NCBI GenBank assembly: GCA_023700825.1
Contig: JAMPYE010000129.1
Coordinates: 1-9,932 of the forward strand
Direction of reading: 5' to 3'
Length of the DNA stretch: 9,932 nucleotides
DNA from: Thermoanaerobaculia bacterium
GTDB taxonomy: Bacteria > Acidobacteriota > Thermoanaerobaculia > Gp7-AA8
Below the pieces are notes generated by a model, which did not search any database, was not told where the DNA came from, and saw only the letters and a list, made by a program, of their open reading frames with translations. Both the position numbers and the translations under genes were made by a program. Shown here in pieces: positions 1 through 5,493 of this stretch. Numbering within the stretch: position 1 is the stretch's first letter; the number at the start of each line of letters is the position of its first letter.

Positions 1-156
1 CGCGACGGGTCGTACATCAAGTTCGACGACAACGCCGCGGTGTTGATCAAGGACGACAACGAGCCGGTCGGGACGCGCGTATTCGGCCCCGTCGCGCGCG
101 AACTCCGCGAGCGGAAGTTCATGAAGATCATCTCGCTCGCCCCCGAGGTCATCTGA
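1..156 (+). CDS. rplN: 50S ribosomal protein L14, C-terminal part (5' end outside window)
   Basis: This is the last 51 codons of an L14 gene that begins upstream of the window and ends at TGA 154-156. The reading frame starts at base 1 (Arg-Asp-Gly-Ser-Tyr-Ile-Lys-Phe). The tail RELRERKFMKIISLAPEVI is the near-invariant L14 C-terminus, and the upstream GTRVFGPVARELR stretch is equally typical. L14 binds 23S rRNA on the 50S face and contributes to an intersubunit bridge with the 30S subunit. It is the usual first gene of the spc operon, directly before rplX, as here. The stop codon overlaps the rplX SD, which suggests translational coupling. The identification is firm; only the N-terminal part is unseen. 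Confidence 0.97.
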   Translation, partial: RDGSYIKFDDNAAVLIKDDNEPVGTRVFGPVARELRERKFMKIISLAPEVI

Positions 157-164
157 GGTAAACC

Positions 165-524
165 ATGTACAAGACGACCAAACTGAAAGACACCCCGACG
201 ACCTCGAAGGTTCACGTCAAGAAGAACGACGAAGTGCTCGTGATCTCGGGCAAGGATCGCGGCAAGCGCGGCAAGGTCCTGCGCGTGATCCCGACCAAGA
301 GCGCGGCGGTGGTCGAGCGCGTGAACTTCATCAAGAAGCACACGCGGGCCAACCCGCAGCGCAACATCAAAGGCGGAATCCTGGAGCGCGAGGCTCCGAT
401 CAAGCTCTCGAATCTCCAGGTGATCTGCCCGAGCTGCTCGGAGCCGGCGCGCCTCGGCCGCAAGGCGACCGAGAAGGGCTCGGTCCGGGTCTGCCGGAAG
501 TGCAAGACGGAGTTCAGCAACTAA
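165..524 (+). CDS. rplX: 50S ribosomal protein L24 with C-terminal zinc-knuckle-like CxxC pair
   Basis: L24 (119 aa) is an early assembly protein of the 50S subunit that binds the 5' domain of 23S rRNA near the exit tunnel. A KOW domain spans about residues 18-43 (KNDEVLVISGKDRGKRGKV), preceded by about 17 extra residues compared with the shortest L24s. The C-terminus carries CPSC (Cys88, Cys91) and CRKC (Cys110, Cys113), a four-cysteine arrangement that probably binds zinc; many non-proteobacterial L24s have it. The ATG at 165 follows GAGG (155-158), which overlaps the rplN stop, so the two genes are probably coupled. The next gene, rplE, follows after 55 nt containing two small hairpins. 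Family assignment is certain; zinc binding is inferred from the cysteines. Confidence 0.98.
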   Translation: MYKTTKLKDTPTTSKVHVKKNDEVLVISGKDRGKRGKVLRVIPTKSAAVVERVNFIKKHTRANPQRNIKGGILEREAPIKLSNLQVICPSCSEPARLGRKATEKGSVRVCRKCKTEFSN

Positions 525-525
525 A

Positions 526-562
526 GGCGCGAGGAGCGCCGACTGATCCTACTCGCGGATCG
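526..562 (+). other. Two tandem small hairpins in the rplX-rplE gap
   Basis: The first hairpin has stem GGCGC (526-530) and GCGCC (536-540) with loop GAGGA. The second has stem GATCC (545-549) and GGATC (557-561) with a 7-nt loop, and a possible closing U-G pair at 544/562. They lie just before the rplE SD (568-571). In E. coli, ribosomal protein S8 represses the spc operon at the rplE start. The position is comparable, but I do not see the S8 recognition core, so function is speculative. Confidence 0.4.
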
Positions 563-579
563 ACAAAGAGGAAACACGA

Positions 580-1122
580 ATGGCCAGACTCAGGGAGTTC
601 TACCACAAAGAGGTCGCGGAGAAGGTCCAGAAGGAATTCGGGATCAAGAATCCGATGGCCGTGCCGCACATCGAGAAGATCGTGCTCAACATGGGACTCG
701 GCGAAGCCGTCCAGAACGCCAAGATCATGGATGGGGCCGTCGAGGAGCTGTCGGCGCTCGCCGGCCAGCGCGCCGTCGTGACCAAGGCGAAGAAGTCGAT
801 CGCCAACTTCAAGCTTCGCGAAGGCGTCCCCATTGGCGCCCGCGTCACGCTGCGCGGCAACCGCATGTACGAGTTCCTCGACCGTCTCATGAACATCGCG
901 CTGCCGCGAGTCCGCGATTTCCGTGGCGTCCCGACAAAGGCGTTCGACGGTCGTGGCAACTACACGCTTGGCGTCCGCGATCACCTGATCTTCCCCGAGA
1001 TCGACTACTCGAAGGTCGACAAACCGAAGGGGATGAACATCACCATCGTCACCAGTGCCAGCAACGACGAACAGGCTCGCGCGCTCCTTCGGGAGCTCGG
1101 AATGCCGTTCGCCGGCCGCTGA
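580..1122 (+). CDS. rplE: 50S ribosomal protein L5
   Basis: L5 (180 aa, the usual length) binds 5S rRNA together with L18 and L25-type proteins in the central protuberance, and contacts P-site tRNA. The N-terminal signature region IEKIVLNMGLGEAVQNAK lies at residues 31-48. The tRNA-contacting loop region (KKSIANFKLREGVPIGARVT) spans about 71-90. ALPRVRDFRGV is at 107-117 and the IFPEIDY motif at 137-143, all in family order. The ATG at 580 has a good SD (GAGG 568-571, 8 nt away). In gamma-proteobacteria the start of this gene is the repressor site for S8. The gene is followed by rpsN after 32 nt. There is nothing odd in the protein. Confidence 0.99.
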   Translation: MARLREFYHKEVAEKVQKEFGIKNPMAVPHIEKIVLNMGLGEAVQNAKIMDGAVEELSALAGQRAVVTKAKKSIANFKLREGVPIGARVTLRGNRMYEFLDRLMNIALPRVRDFRGVPTKAFDGRGNYTLGVRDHLIFPEIDYSKVDKPKGMNITIVTSASNDEQARALLRELGMPFAGR

Positions 1123-1154
1123 GCCGAAGATAGTCGCGAGGAGCGAAGAATCAC

Positions 1155-1340
1155 ATGGCTAAGACTTCGATGATCGTCAAGGCGCTGAGGCAGCCGAAGT
1201 TTTCCTCTCGGACCGTCCGCCGCTGCAAAACGTGCGGGCGTCCGCGCGGTGTCCTGCGCAAGTTCCAGCTGTGCAGGATCTGCTTCCGCAAAATGGCGCT
1301 CGAGGGCTATCTCCCGGGCGTGACGAAGGCGAGCTGGTAA
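1155..1340 (+). CDS. rpsN: 30S ribosomal protein S14, type Z (zinc-binding, short form)
   Basis: S14 (61 aa) sits in the head of the 30S subunit near S3, S10 and S19. This is the short zinc form, not the about 100-aa zinc-free form found in E. coli. CKTC (Cys24, Cys27) and CRIC (Cys40, Cys43) give an intact Cys4 zinc ribbon, and the tail GYLPGVTKASW is typical of type Z. The ATG at 1155 is served by GAGGAG at 1138-1143 (11 nt). The SD lies in an 11-mer (CGCGAGGAGCG, 1135-1145) that also occurs after rplX. An intact zinc site suggests this is the ordinary ribosomal copy; whether a zinc-free paralogue exists elsewhere cannot be told from this window. Confidence 0.98.
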   Translation: MAKTSMIVKALRQPKFSSRTVRRCKTCGRPRGVLRKFQLCRICFRKMALEGYLPGVTKASW

Positions 1341-1355
1341 AGACGCAAACCCATA

Positions 1356-1379
1356 GCCACGGCGGTATTGCCGCCTGGC
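1356..1379 (+). other. Nine-base-pair GC-rich hairpin between rpsN and rpsH, abutting the rpsH SD
   Basis: The left arm is GCCA (1356-1359), an unpaired C1360, then GGCGG (1361-1365). The loop is TATTG (1366-1370). The right arm is CCGCC (1371-1375) then TGGC (1376-1379). All nine pairs are Watson-Crick, with one bulged C. The 3' base of the stem is immediately followed by the rpsH SD at 1380-1385. There is no U-tract, so it is not an intrinsic terminator. It may shape access to the rpsH ribosome-binding site, or be a binding or cleavage site; none of these is shown. Confidence 0.6.
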
Positions 1380-1385
1380 GGAGGA
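1380..1385 (+). promoter_or_regulatory. rpsH ribosome-binding site that fixes the start at 1395
   Basis: GGAGGA lies 9 nt before ATG 1395. It supports the MSM-TDPIADML start over the in-frame ATG at 1401 (15 nt away), and over an in-frame TTG at 1368 that lies inside the hairpin loop. Confidence 0.8.
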
Positions 1386-1394
1386 ATACGAGAG

Positions 1395-1793
1395 ATGTCG
1401 ATGACCGATCCCATTGCGGACATGCTTTCCCGGATCCGAAACGCGATCCAGTCCCGTCACGACCGCGTGGACGTTCCCGCGTCCAACCTGAAGGTCGAGA
1501 TTGCCCGGATCCTCAAGGAGCAGGGCTTCATCAACAATTACAAGAAGATCGACGAGGGGCTGCAGGGAACCATTCGGATCTCCCTGAAGTACGCCAACGA
1601 CGGCGAGCCCGCGATCCACGGAATCGAGCGCATCTCGCGTCCCGGCCGGAGAATCTACCGGACGAAGACCGAGATCCCGCGCCCGCTCGGTGGTCTCGGC
1701 CTGTCGATCGTCTCGACGTCTCGCGGAGTTCTCTCCGGCGACGAAGCCGCGAAGACCGGCATCGGCGGCGAAGTGCTCTGCCAGGTCTGGTAG
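1395..1793 (+). CDS. rpsH: 30S ribosomal protein S8
   Basis: S8 (132 aa with this start, the family length) is a primary binder of helix 21 in the central domain of 16S rRNA. In E. coli it is also the translational repressor of the spc operon. The N-terminus MSMTDPIADMLSRIRNA parallels E. coli MSMQDPIADML. The C-terminal signature runs GLGLSIVSTSRGVLS (residues about 99-113) followed by the GIGGEVLCQVW tail. The frame extends upstream to a TTG at 1368, but that start has no SD and would add a non-family N-terminus. The stop TAG at 1791-1793 overlaps the rplF SD. The gene is preceded by a strong hairpin (1356-1379), so its own translation may be structurally controlled. Confidence 0.98.
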   Translation: MSMTDPIADMLSRIRNAIQSRHDRVDVPASNLKVEIARILKEQGFINNYKKIDEGLQGTIRISLKYANDGEPAIHGIERISRPGRRIYRTKTEIPRPLGGLGLSIVSTSRGVLSGDEAAKTGIGGEVLCQVW

Positions 1794-1802
1794 GAGGAAC
1801 CG

Positions 1803-2363
1803 ATGTCCCGCGTAGGTAAGAAGCCGATCAGTCTGCCCAAGGGAGTCGAGGTCCGCCTCGACGGCGCCGAAATCGTCGTCAAAGGTCCCAAGGGCCAGGT
1901 CACGACGCCGCTCGTCGACGGAATCTCGATGGACGTCGATAACGGAACGATCACGCTCGCCCGCAAGGACGAGCAGCGCCAGTCGCGCGCGAACCACGGA
2001 CTCGTGCGTGCACTGCTCGCGAACGGGATCAAGGGCGTGTCGGAAGGTTTCCGCCGCGAGCTCGAGGTGATCGGCGTCGGCTACCGAGCCGAGGTCAAGG
2101 GACGCGAGGTCGTGTTCCAGCTCGGCTATTCGCACCCGATCAATTTCAAGATTCCCGAGGGAATCGACATCTCGGTCGAGAAGGCGAAAGTCGGCAGCAG
2201 CGCCCAGGTTCAGGTCAACATCACCGGTGTCGACAAACAGAAGGTGGGGCAGACGGCCGCAGAGATCCGTTCGCTCCGCGAGCCCGATCCCTACAAGGGC
2301 AAGGGCATCAAGTACATGGAAGAAGTCATCCGTCGCAAGGCCGGCAAGGCCGCTGGCAAGTAA
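1803..2363 (+). CDS. rplF: 50S ribosomal protein L6
   Basis: L6 (186 aa) binds 23S rRNA near the sarcin-ricin loop at the base of the L7/L12 stalk, close to where elongation factors dock. Two L6 domains are visible, residues about 11-82 and 90-170. The C-terminal signature PDPYKGKGIKY is at 161-171. The N-terminus MSRVGKKPISLPKGV is canonical. The SD AGGAGG (1792-1797) overlaps the rpsH stop codon and lies 5 nt from ATG 1803, so rpsH-rplF look translationally coupled. The last about 15 residues are a basic Lys/Arg/Ala tail. There is nothing unusual in length or motifs. Confidence 0.99.
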   Translation: MSRVGKKPISLPKGVEVRLDGAEIVVKGPKGQVTTPLVDGISMDVDNGTITLARKDEQRQSRANHGLVRALLANGIKGVSEGFRRELEVIGVGYRAEVKGREVVFQLGYSHPINFKIPEGIDISVEKAKVGSSAQVQVNITGVDKQKVGQTAAEIRSLREPDPYKGKGIKYMEEVIRRKAGKAAGK

Positions 2364-2381
2364 CGCGCGGAGATGAGACGA

Positions 2382-2402
2382 GGCCGGCTATTCGCGTCGG
2401 CC
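2382..2402 (+). other. Hairpin between rplF and rplR, abutting the rplR SD
   Basis: The left arm GGCCGGC (2382-2388) pairs with GTCGGCC (2396-2402): seven pairs, one of them G-U, with a 7-nt loop (2389-2395). The stem ends at 2402 and the rplR SD GGAGG begins at 2403, the same geometry as the rpsH leader. No U-tract follows. Confidence 0.5.
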
Positions 2403-2407
2403 GGAGG
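2403..2407 (+). promoter_or_regulatory. rplR ribosome-binding site that decides between two ATGs
   Basis: GGAGG lies only 2 nt from ATG 2410 but 8 nt from the in-frame ATG 2416. Normal SD spacing therefore favours 2416 as the start of L18. Confidence 0.75.
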
Positions 2408-2415
2408 AAATGAAG

Positions 2416-2781
2416 ATGGATCGCGCCAAGGCAAGAGTCAAATCGAGAGGCCGTATCCGCGAGCGGATTCGCGGCAAGGTCGCGGGGAGCGCGGAACGCC
2501 CGCGCCTCGCGGTGTTCAAGAGCCTCAAGTACATCTACGTGCAGGTGATCGACGACTCGACCGGATGCACGATCGCGTCGGCGTCTAGCCTCGAGAAGGA
2601 TCTGCGCTCGAAGATGGCCGGCTCCAACAAGCAGGCGGCTGCCGCAGTGGGCGAGCTCATCGCGGAGCGGGTCAAGGAAAAGGGGCTGTCGAAGGTCGTG
2701 TTCGACCGTGGCGGCTACCAGTACCACGGCAACGTCAAGGCACTTGCCGAGGCGGCGCGCTCGAAGGGTTTGGTTTTCTAG
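2416..2781 (+). CDS. rplR: 50S ribosomal protein L18
   Basis: L18 (121 aa from this start) binds 5S rRNA with L5 and anchors it in the central protuberance. The basic N-terminus (MDRAKARVKSRGRIRERIR) is followed by the core ERPRLAVFKSLKYIYVQVID and by a C-terminal half ending YHGNVKALAEAARSKGLVF, which matches the family tail YHGRVKALADAAREAGL. An in-frame ATG at 2410 would add Met-Lys, but it sits 2 nt from the SD; 2416 is better placed. The gene is flanked by hairpins on both sides (2382-2402 and 2784-2801). The product is certain; the start is uncertain by two codons. Confidence 0.98.
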   Translation: MDRAKARVKSRGRIRERIRGKVAGSAERPRLAVFKSLKYIYVQVIDDSTGCTIASASSLEKDLRSKMAGSNKQAAAAVGELIAERVKEKGLSKVVFDRGGYQYHGNVKALAEAARSKGLVF

Positions 2782-2783
2782 CT

Positions 2784-2801
2784 GTCTGGCTCACGCCAGG
2801 C
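2784..2801 (+). other. Hairpin between rplR and rpsE
   Basis: GTCTGGC (2784-2790) pairs with GCCAGGC (2795-2801) around a TCAC tetraloop: seven pairs, one of them U-G, with a five-pair Watson-Crick core CTGGC/GCCAG. It starts 2 nt after the rplR stop and ends 13 nt before the rpsE SD (2815-2819). No U-tract follows. Confidence 0.5.
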
Positions 2802-2823
2802 TGAGTAAGGATTCGGAGGCAAC

Positions 2824-3378
2824 GTGCGTCAAGGTCAGTCAAGCCGTGGTATGGATCGTCGTGATGCCGAACGAAGCGAGTCGGGTCTGATCGACAAGGT
2901 CGTTCACATCAACCGCGTCACGAAGGTCGTCAAGGGCGGCAAGAACTTCAGCTTCAGCGCCCTCGTGGTCGTGGGCGACGGTCAGGGCCGTGTTGGATTC
3001 GGCTCGGGCAAGGCGAAGGAAGTTCCGGCGGCGATCAAGAAGGGAATCGAGATTGCGAAGCGCAACATGATTCCGGTGTCGATGGACGGGACGACGATCC
3101 CGCACGCGACGATCGGCCGCTACGGCGCGGGGCGCGTGCTCCTCAAGCCGGCGTCCGAGGGTACCGGCGTCATCGCCGGCGGCCCTGTCCGCGCGATCCT
3201 CGAGTCGGCCGGCATCCAGAACATCCTGACCAAGTCGCTCGGAACCGCAAATCCGCAGAACGTGGTGAAGGCGACTTTCGAGGCGCTTCGCCAGCTCCGG
3301 AGCCGCGAGCAGTTCCAGGCCCTCCGCGGCCAGATCGGCGCGGCCGAGCCGGGCGAACCCACCAACGAGGCTGAATGA
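2824..3378 (+). CDS. rpsE: 30S ribosomal protein S5
   Basis: S5 (184 aa) sits on the 30S solvent side beside S4 and S8, lines the mRNA entry channel and contributes to decoding accuracy. The double-stranded-RNA-binding-like N-terminal domain starts at LIDKVVHINRVTKVVKGG (residues 22-39) and continues through FSALVVVGDGQGRVGFGSGK. The C-terminal domain includes RVLLKPASEGTGVIAGG (104-120) and GTANPQNVVKATFEAL. Translation is called from GTG 2824, 4 nt after GGAGG (2815-2819). An internal ATG at residue 10 (2851) would also give a full S5 core but has no comparable SD. The acidic tail ends in an ATGA overlap with rpmD, consistent with coupled translation. Confidence 0.98.
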   Translation: MRQGQSSRGMDRRDAERSESGLIDKVVHINRVTKVVKGGKNFSFSALVVVGDGQGRVGFGSGKAKEVPAAIKKGIEIAKRNMIPVSMDGTTIPHATIGRYGAGRVLLKPASEGTGVIAGGPVRAILESAGIQNILTKSLGTANPQNVVKATFEALRQLRSREQFQALRGQIGAAEPGEPTNEAE

Positions 3379-3575
3379 TGAGCAAGCAGGACAACGAGCA
3401 GAAGGTGAAACTTCAGCAGATCGGCAGCGGCATCGGCTGCACGCGAGACATGCGGGAGACGCTGCGGGCCCTCGGCCTCAGCAGAATGCACCAGGTTGTC
3501 GAGCGCATCGACACGCCCGCGACGCGAGGCATGATCGCCAAGATCCCGCACCTCGTGCGTGTGATCGAGCAGTGA
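3375..3575 (+). CDS. rpmD: 50S ribosomal protein L30
   Basis: L30 (66 aa, or 65 from the second Met) is a small bacterial 50S protein that binds 23S rRNA domain II. The core KLQQIGSGIGCTRDMRETL followed by LGLSRMHQVVERIDTPATRG and a closing MIAKIPHLVRVIE is diagnostic. The start is a tandem ATGATG: ATG 3375 overlaps the rpsE stop as ATGA, while ATG 3378 is 7 nt from GAGG (3367-3370) and may be the main start. An N-terminal extension of about ten hydrophilic residues precedes the usual L30 start. A perfect hairpin follows the gene. Confidence 0.98.
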   Translation: MMSKQDNEQKVKLQQIGSGIGCTRDMRETLRALGLSRMHQVVERIDTPATRGMIAKIPHLVRVIEQ

Positions 3576-3580
3576 CGACA

Positions 3581-3602
3581 CGGGAGCGGCGAGCCGCTCC
3601 CG
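3581..3602 (+). other. Perfect 9-bp hairpin with CGAG tetraloop between rpmD and rplO
   Basis: CGGGAGCGG (3581-3589) pairs without mismatch with CCGCTCCCG (3594-3602) around CGAG (3590-3593). It begins 5 nt after the rpmD stop and ends 15 nt before the rplO SD (3618-3621). The following bases are not a U-run, so it is not a standard terminator. It is the strongest structure inside the spc part of the window. Confidence 0.65.
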
Positions 3603-3627
3603 CACCCAGCGACGAGAGAGGTCGACA

Positions 3628-4071
3628 ATGGAACTGAACACTCTGAAACCGAAGAAGGGATCGCGGCACGCCAGGAAGCGCGTCGGTCGCGGCCAGGGAT
3701 CAGGCCACGGCAAGATGTCGAGCCGCGGTGAGAAGGGGCAGAAGTCTCGCTCCGGCTACTCGCGCATGCTCGGCTTCGAAGGCGGCCAGATGCCGCTCCA
3801 CCGTCGTGTGCCCAAGCGCGGCTTCACCAACATCTTCAAGGTGGAGTACTCGGTCGTCAACGTTGCCGACCTCGAGAAGGCCTTCGAGCAGGGCGCGACG
3901 GTCGACGTCGATTCGCTTCGCAAGGCTGGCCTCATTCGCGGGCGCAAGCGCGTGAAGATCCTCGGCTTTGGCGACGTCAAGAAAAAGTTCACGGTCCACG
4001 CCAGCAAGTTCTCCGATAGCGCAAGGACGAAGATCGAGGCCGCGGGCGGCACCTGCCAGGAGATCCAGTGA
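3628..4071 (+). CDS. rplO: 50S ribosomal protein L15
   Basis: L15 (147 aa, the family length) threads a long basic N-terminal extension into 23S rRNA and acts in late 50S assembly. The N-terminus MELNTLKPKKGSRHARKRVG and the Gly-rich stretch RGQGSGHGKMSSRGEKGQKS are typical. The motif FEGGQMPLHRRVPKRGF is at residues 50-66, and the globular C-terminal half ends in AGGTCQEIQ. The SD is GAGG 3618-3621, 6 nt from ATG 3628. The stop TGA 4069-4071 overlaps the secY start by 4 bases (GTGA). The protein shows nothing unusual. Confidence 0.99.
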   Translation: MELNTLKPKKGSRHARKRVGRGQGSGHGKMSSRGEKGQKSRSGYSRMLGFEGGQMPLHRRVPKRGFTNIFKVEYSVVNVADLEKAFEQGATVDVDSLRKAGLIRGRKRVKILGFGDVKKKFTVHASKFSDSARTKIEAAGGTCQEIQ

Positions 4072-5474
4072 ACGTAGTCGACACATTTCGGAACATCTTC
4101 GCGATTCCCGACCTGCGGAAGAGGATTCTCTTCACGCTGGGGATGCTGGCAATCTATCGCCTCGGCTCGCACGTTCCGACGCCCGGCATCGATGCCGAAG
4201 CGCTGCAGGAATTCTTCGGTGCGATGCAGACGGGAGTGTTCGGCTTTCTGAACCTCTTCTCGGGCGGAGCGCTGAGCAGGCTCTCGGTCTTCGCGCTCGG
4301 CATCATGCCGTACATCTCGGCGTCGATCATTCTCCAGCTCCTCACGGTCGTCTGGCCGTACCTCGAAAAGCTCTCGAAGGAAGGGGAGCTCGGCCGGCGC
4401 AAGATCAATCAGTACACGCGCTACGGAACGATTCTCCTCGCGATCATCCAGTCGCTCGGCATGGCGTTCTGGCTCCGCTCCCAGGCCTCGCCCGGTGGCG
4501 CGCCGCTCGTGCCTGTGGCGGTCCAGGACTCCCTCTGGGGCTTCGGCTTCCCGCTGATGACGGTCATCACCCTGACGACCGGAACGATCTTCGTCATGTG
4601 GCTCGGCGAGCAGATCTCCGAGCGCGGAATCGGCAACGGCATCTCTCTGATCATCTTCGCCGGCATCGTCGTCGGGCTGCCGCAGGCGACGATGGGCCTG
4701 ATCGAAGACCTGCGGACCGGCGAGCGCAACATCTTCGCCATCCTGCTGCTGGTCGGCTTCATGGTCGGCGTGGTCGCGTTCGTGGTCTTTATGGAGCGCG
4801 CGCAGAGGCGCATCCCGGTGCAGTACGCGAAGCGTGTCGTCGGCCGGAAGGTTTACGGCGGCGCGAGCACGTACCTGCCTCTCCGCGTCAACACCGCGGG
4901 AGTTATCCCGGTCATCTTCGCGTCTTCGGTTCTCGTTTTCCCGCAGACGATCGCTCAGATGATCCAGCAGCCGTGGGCGCAGGCAATCGCCAAGCAGATC
5001 GGGATGGGCGAGCCGCTCTACTACCTGCTCCAGATCCTCGGCATCGTCTTCTTCTCGTTCTTCTATACGTCGATCGTCTTCAATCCGGTCGACGTGTCCG
5101 ACAACATGCGGAAGTACGGCGGGTTCATCCCCGGCATTCGCCCCGGCAAGAAGACGGCGGACTACATCGACCGGGTCCTGACCCGGATCACGGCGGTCGG
5201 CTCGCTCTACCTCGCCGCGGTCTGCGTGCTTCCGGAGTTCCTGATCACCGGCTTTCACGTGGCGCAGCTGCCGTTCGTGGGAGGCTCGCTCGATCGCGCG
5301 CTGCCGACCTGGATCACGGCCGGCATGGGATTCCAGTTCTACTTCGGCGGAACCTCGCTGCTCATCGTGGTCGGCGTCGCGATGGACACGCTCCAGCAGA
5401 TCGAGTCACAGCTCGTGATGCGCCACTACGACGGATTCATGAAGGGAACGCGCCTCCGCGGTCGCCGCGGTTGA
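4068..5474 (+). CDS. secY: Protein translocase subunit SecY
   Basis: SecY (468 aa) is the pore subunit of the inner-membrane SecYEG channel, which exports unfolded proteins with SecA and inserts membrane proteins delivered by SRP. About ten hydrophobic segments are visible, roughly at residues 19-36, 74-97, 118-138, 155-178, 188-208, 221-242, 275-296, 317-338, 371-392 and 418-440. The plug and TM2 region includes GGALSRLSVFALGIMPYIS (66-84). The cytoplasmic loop before TM9 holds NPVDVSDNMRKYGGFIPGIR and PGKKT; its Arg358 corresponds to E. coli Arg357, important for SecA function. The start is GTG 4068, 5 nt after AGGAG (4058-4062) and overlapping the rplO stop, which suggests coupling. The protein is about 25 residues longer than E. 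coli SecY, partly in a loop around residues 137-155. Confidence 0.99.
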   Translation: MNVVDTFRNIFAIPDLRKRILFTLGMLAIYRLGSHVPTPGIDAEALQEFFGAMQTGVFGFLNLFSGGALSRLSVFALGIMPYISASIILQLLTVVWPYLEKLSKEGELGRRKINQYTRYGTILLAIIQSLGMAFWLRSQASPGGAPLVPVAVQDSLWGFGFPLMTVITLTTGTIFVMWLGEQISERGIGNGISLIIFAGIVVGLPQATMGLIEDLRTGERNIFAILLLVGFMVGVVAFVVFMERAQRRIPVQYAKRVVGRKVYGGASTYLPLRVNTAGVIPVIFASSVLVFPQTIAQMIQQPWAQAIAKQIGMGEPLYYLLQILGIVFFSFFYTSIVFNPVDVSDNMRKYGGFIPGIRPGKKTADYIDRVLTRITAVGSLYLAAVCVLPEFLITGFHVAQLPFVGGSLDRALPTWITAGMGFQFYFGGTSLLIVVGVAMDTLQQIESQLVMRHYDGFMKGTRLRGRRG

Positions 5475-5493
5475 GCGTCGAAGGAACCGATTC

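Noticed and set aside
1368..1394. Upstream TTG start extending rpsH by nine codons
   Set aside because: The TTG is in a hairpin loop, has no SD and would add residues foreign to S8, whereas ATG 1395 has GGAGGA at good spacing.
1005..2135. A 376-codon minus-strand frame across rplE-rplF
   Set aside because: It spans four well-identified genes antisense, with no SD and no recognisable motif.
3756..5258. A 500-codon open frame on the minus strand opposite rplO and secY
   Set aside because: It lies antisense to two unmistakable genes, is dominated by Arg/Asp/Glu/Ala with no recognisable domain, and fits the long spurious frames expected opposite GC-rich coding DNA.
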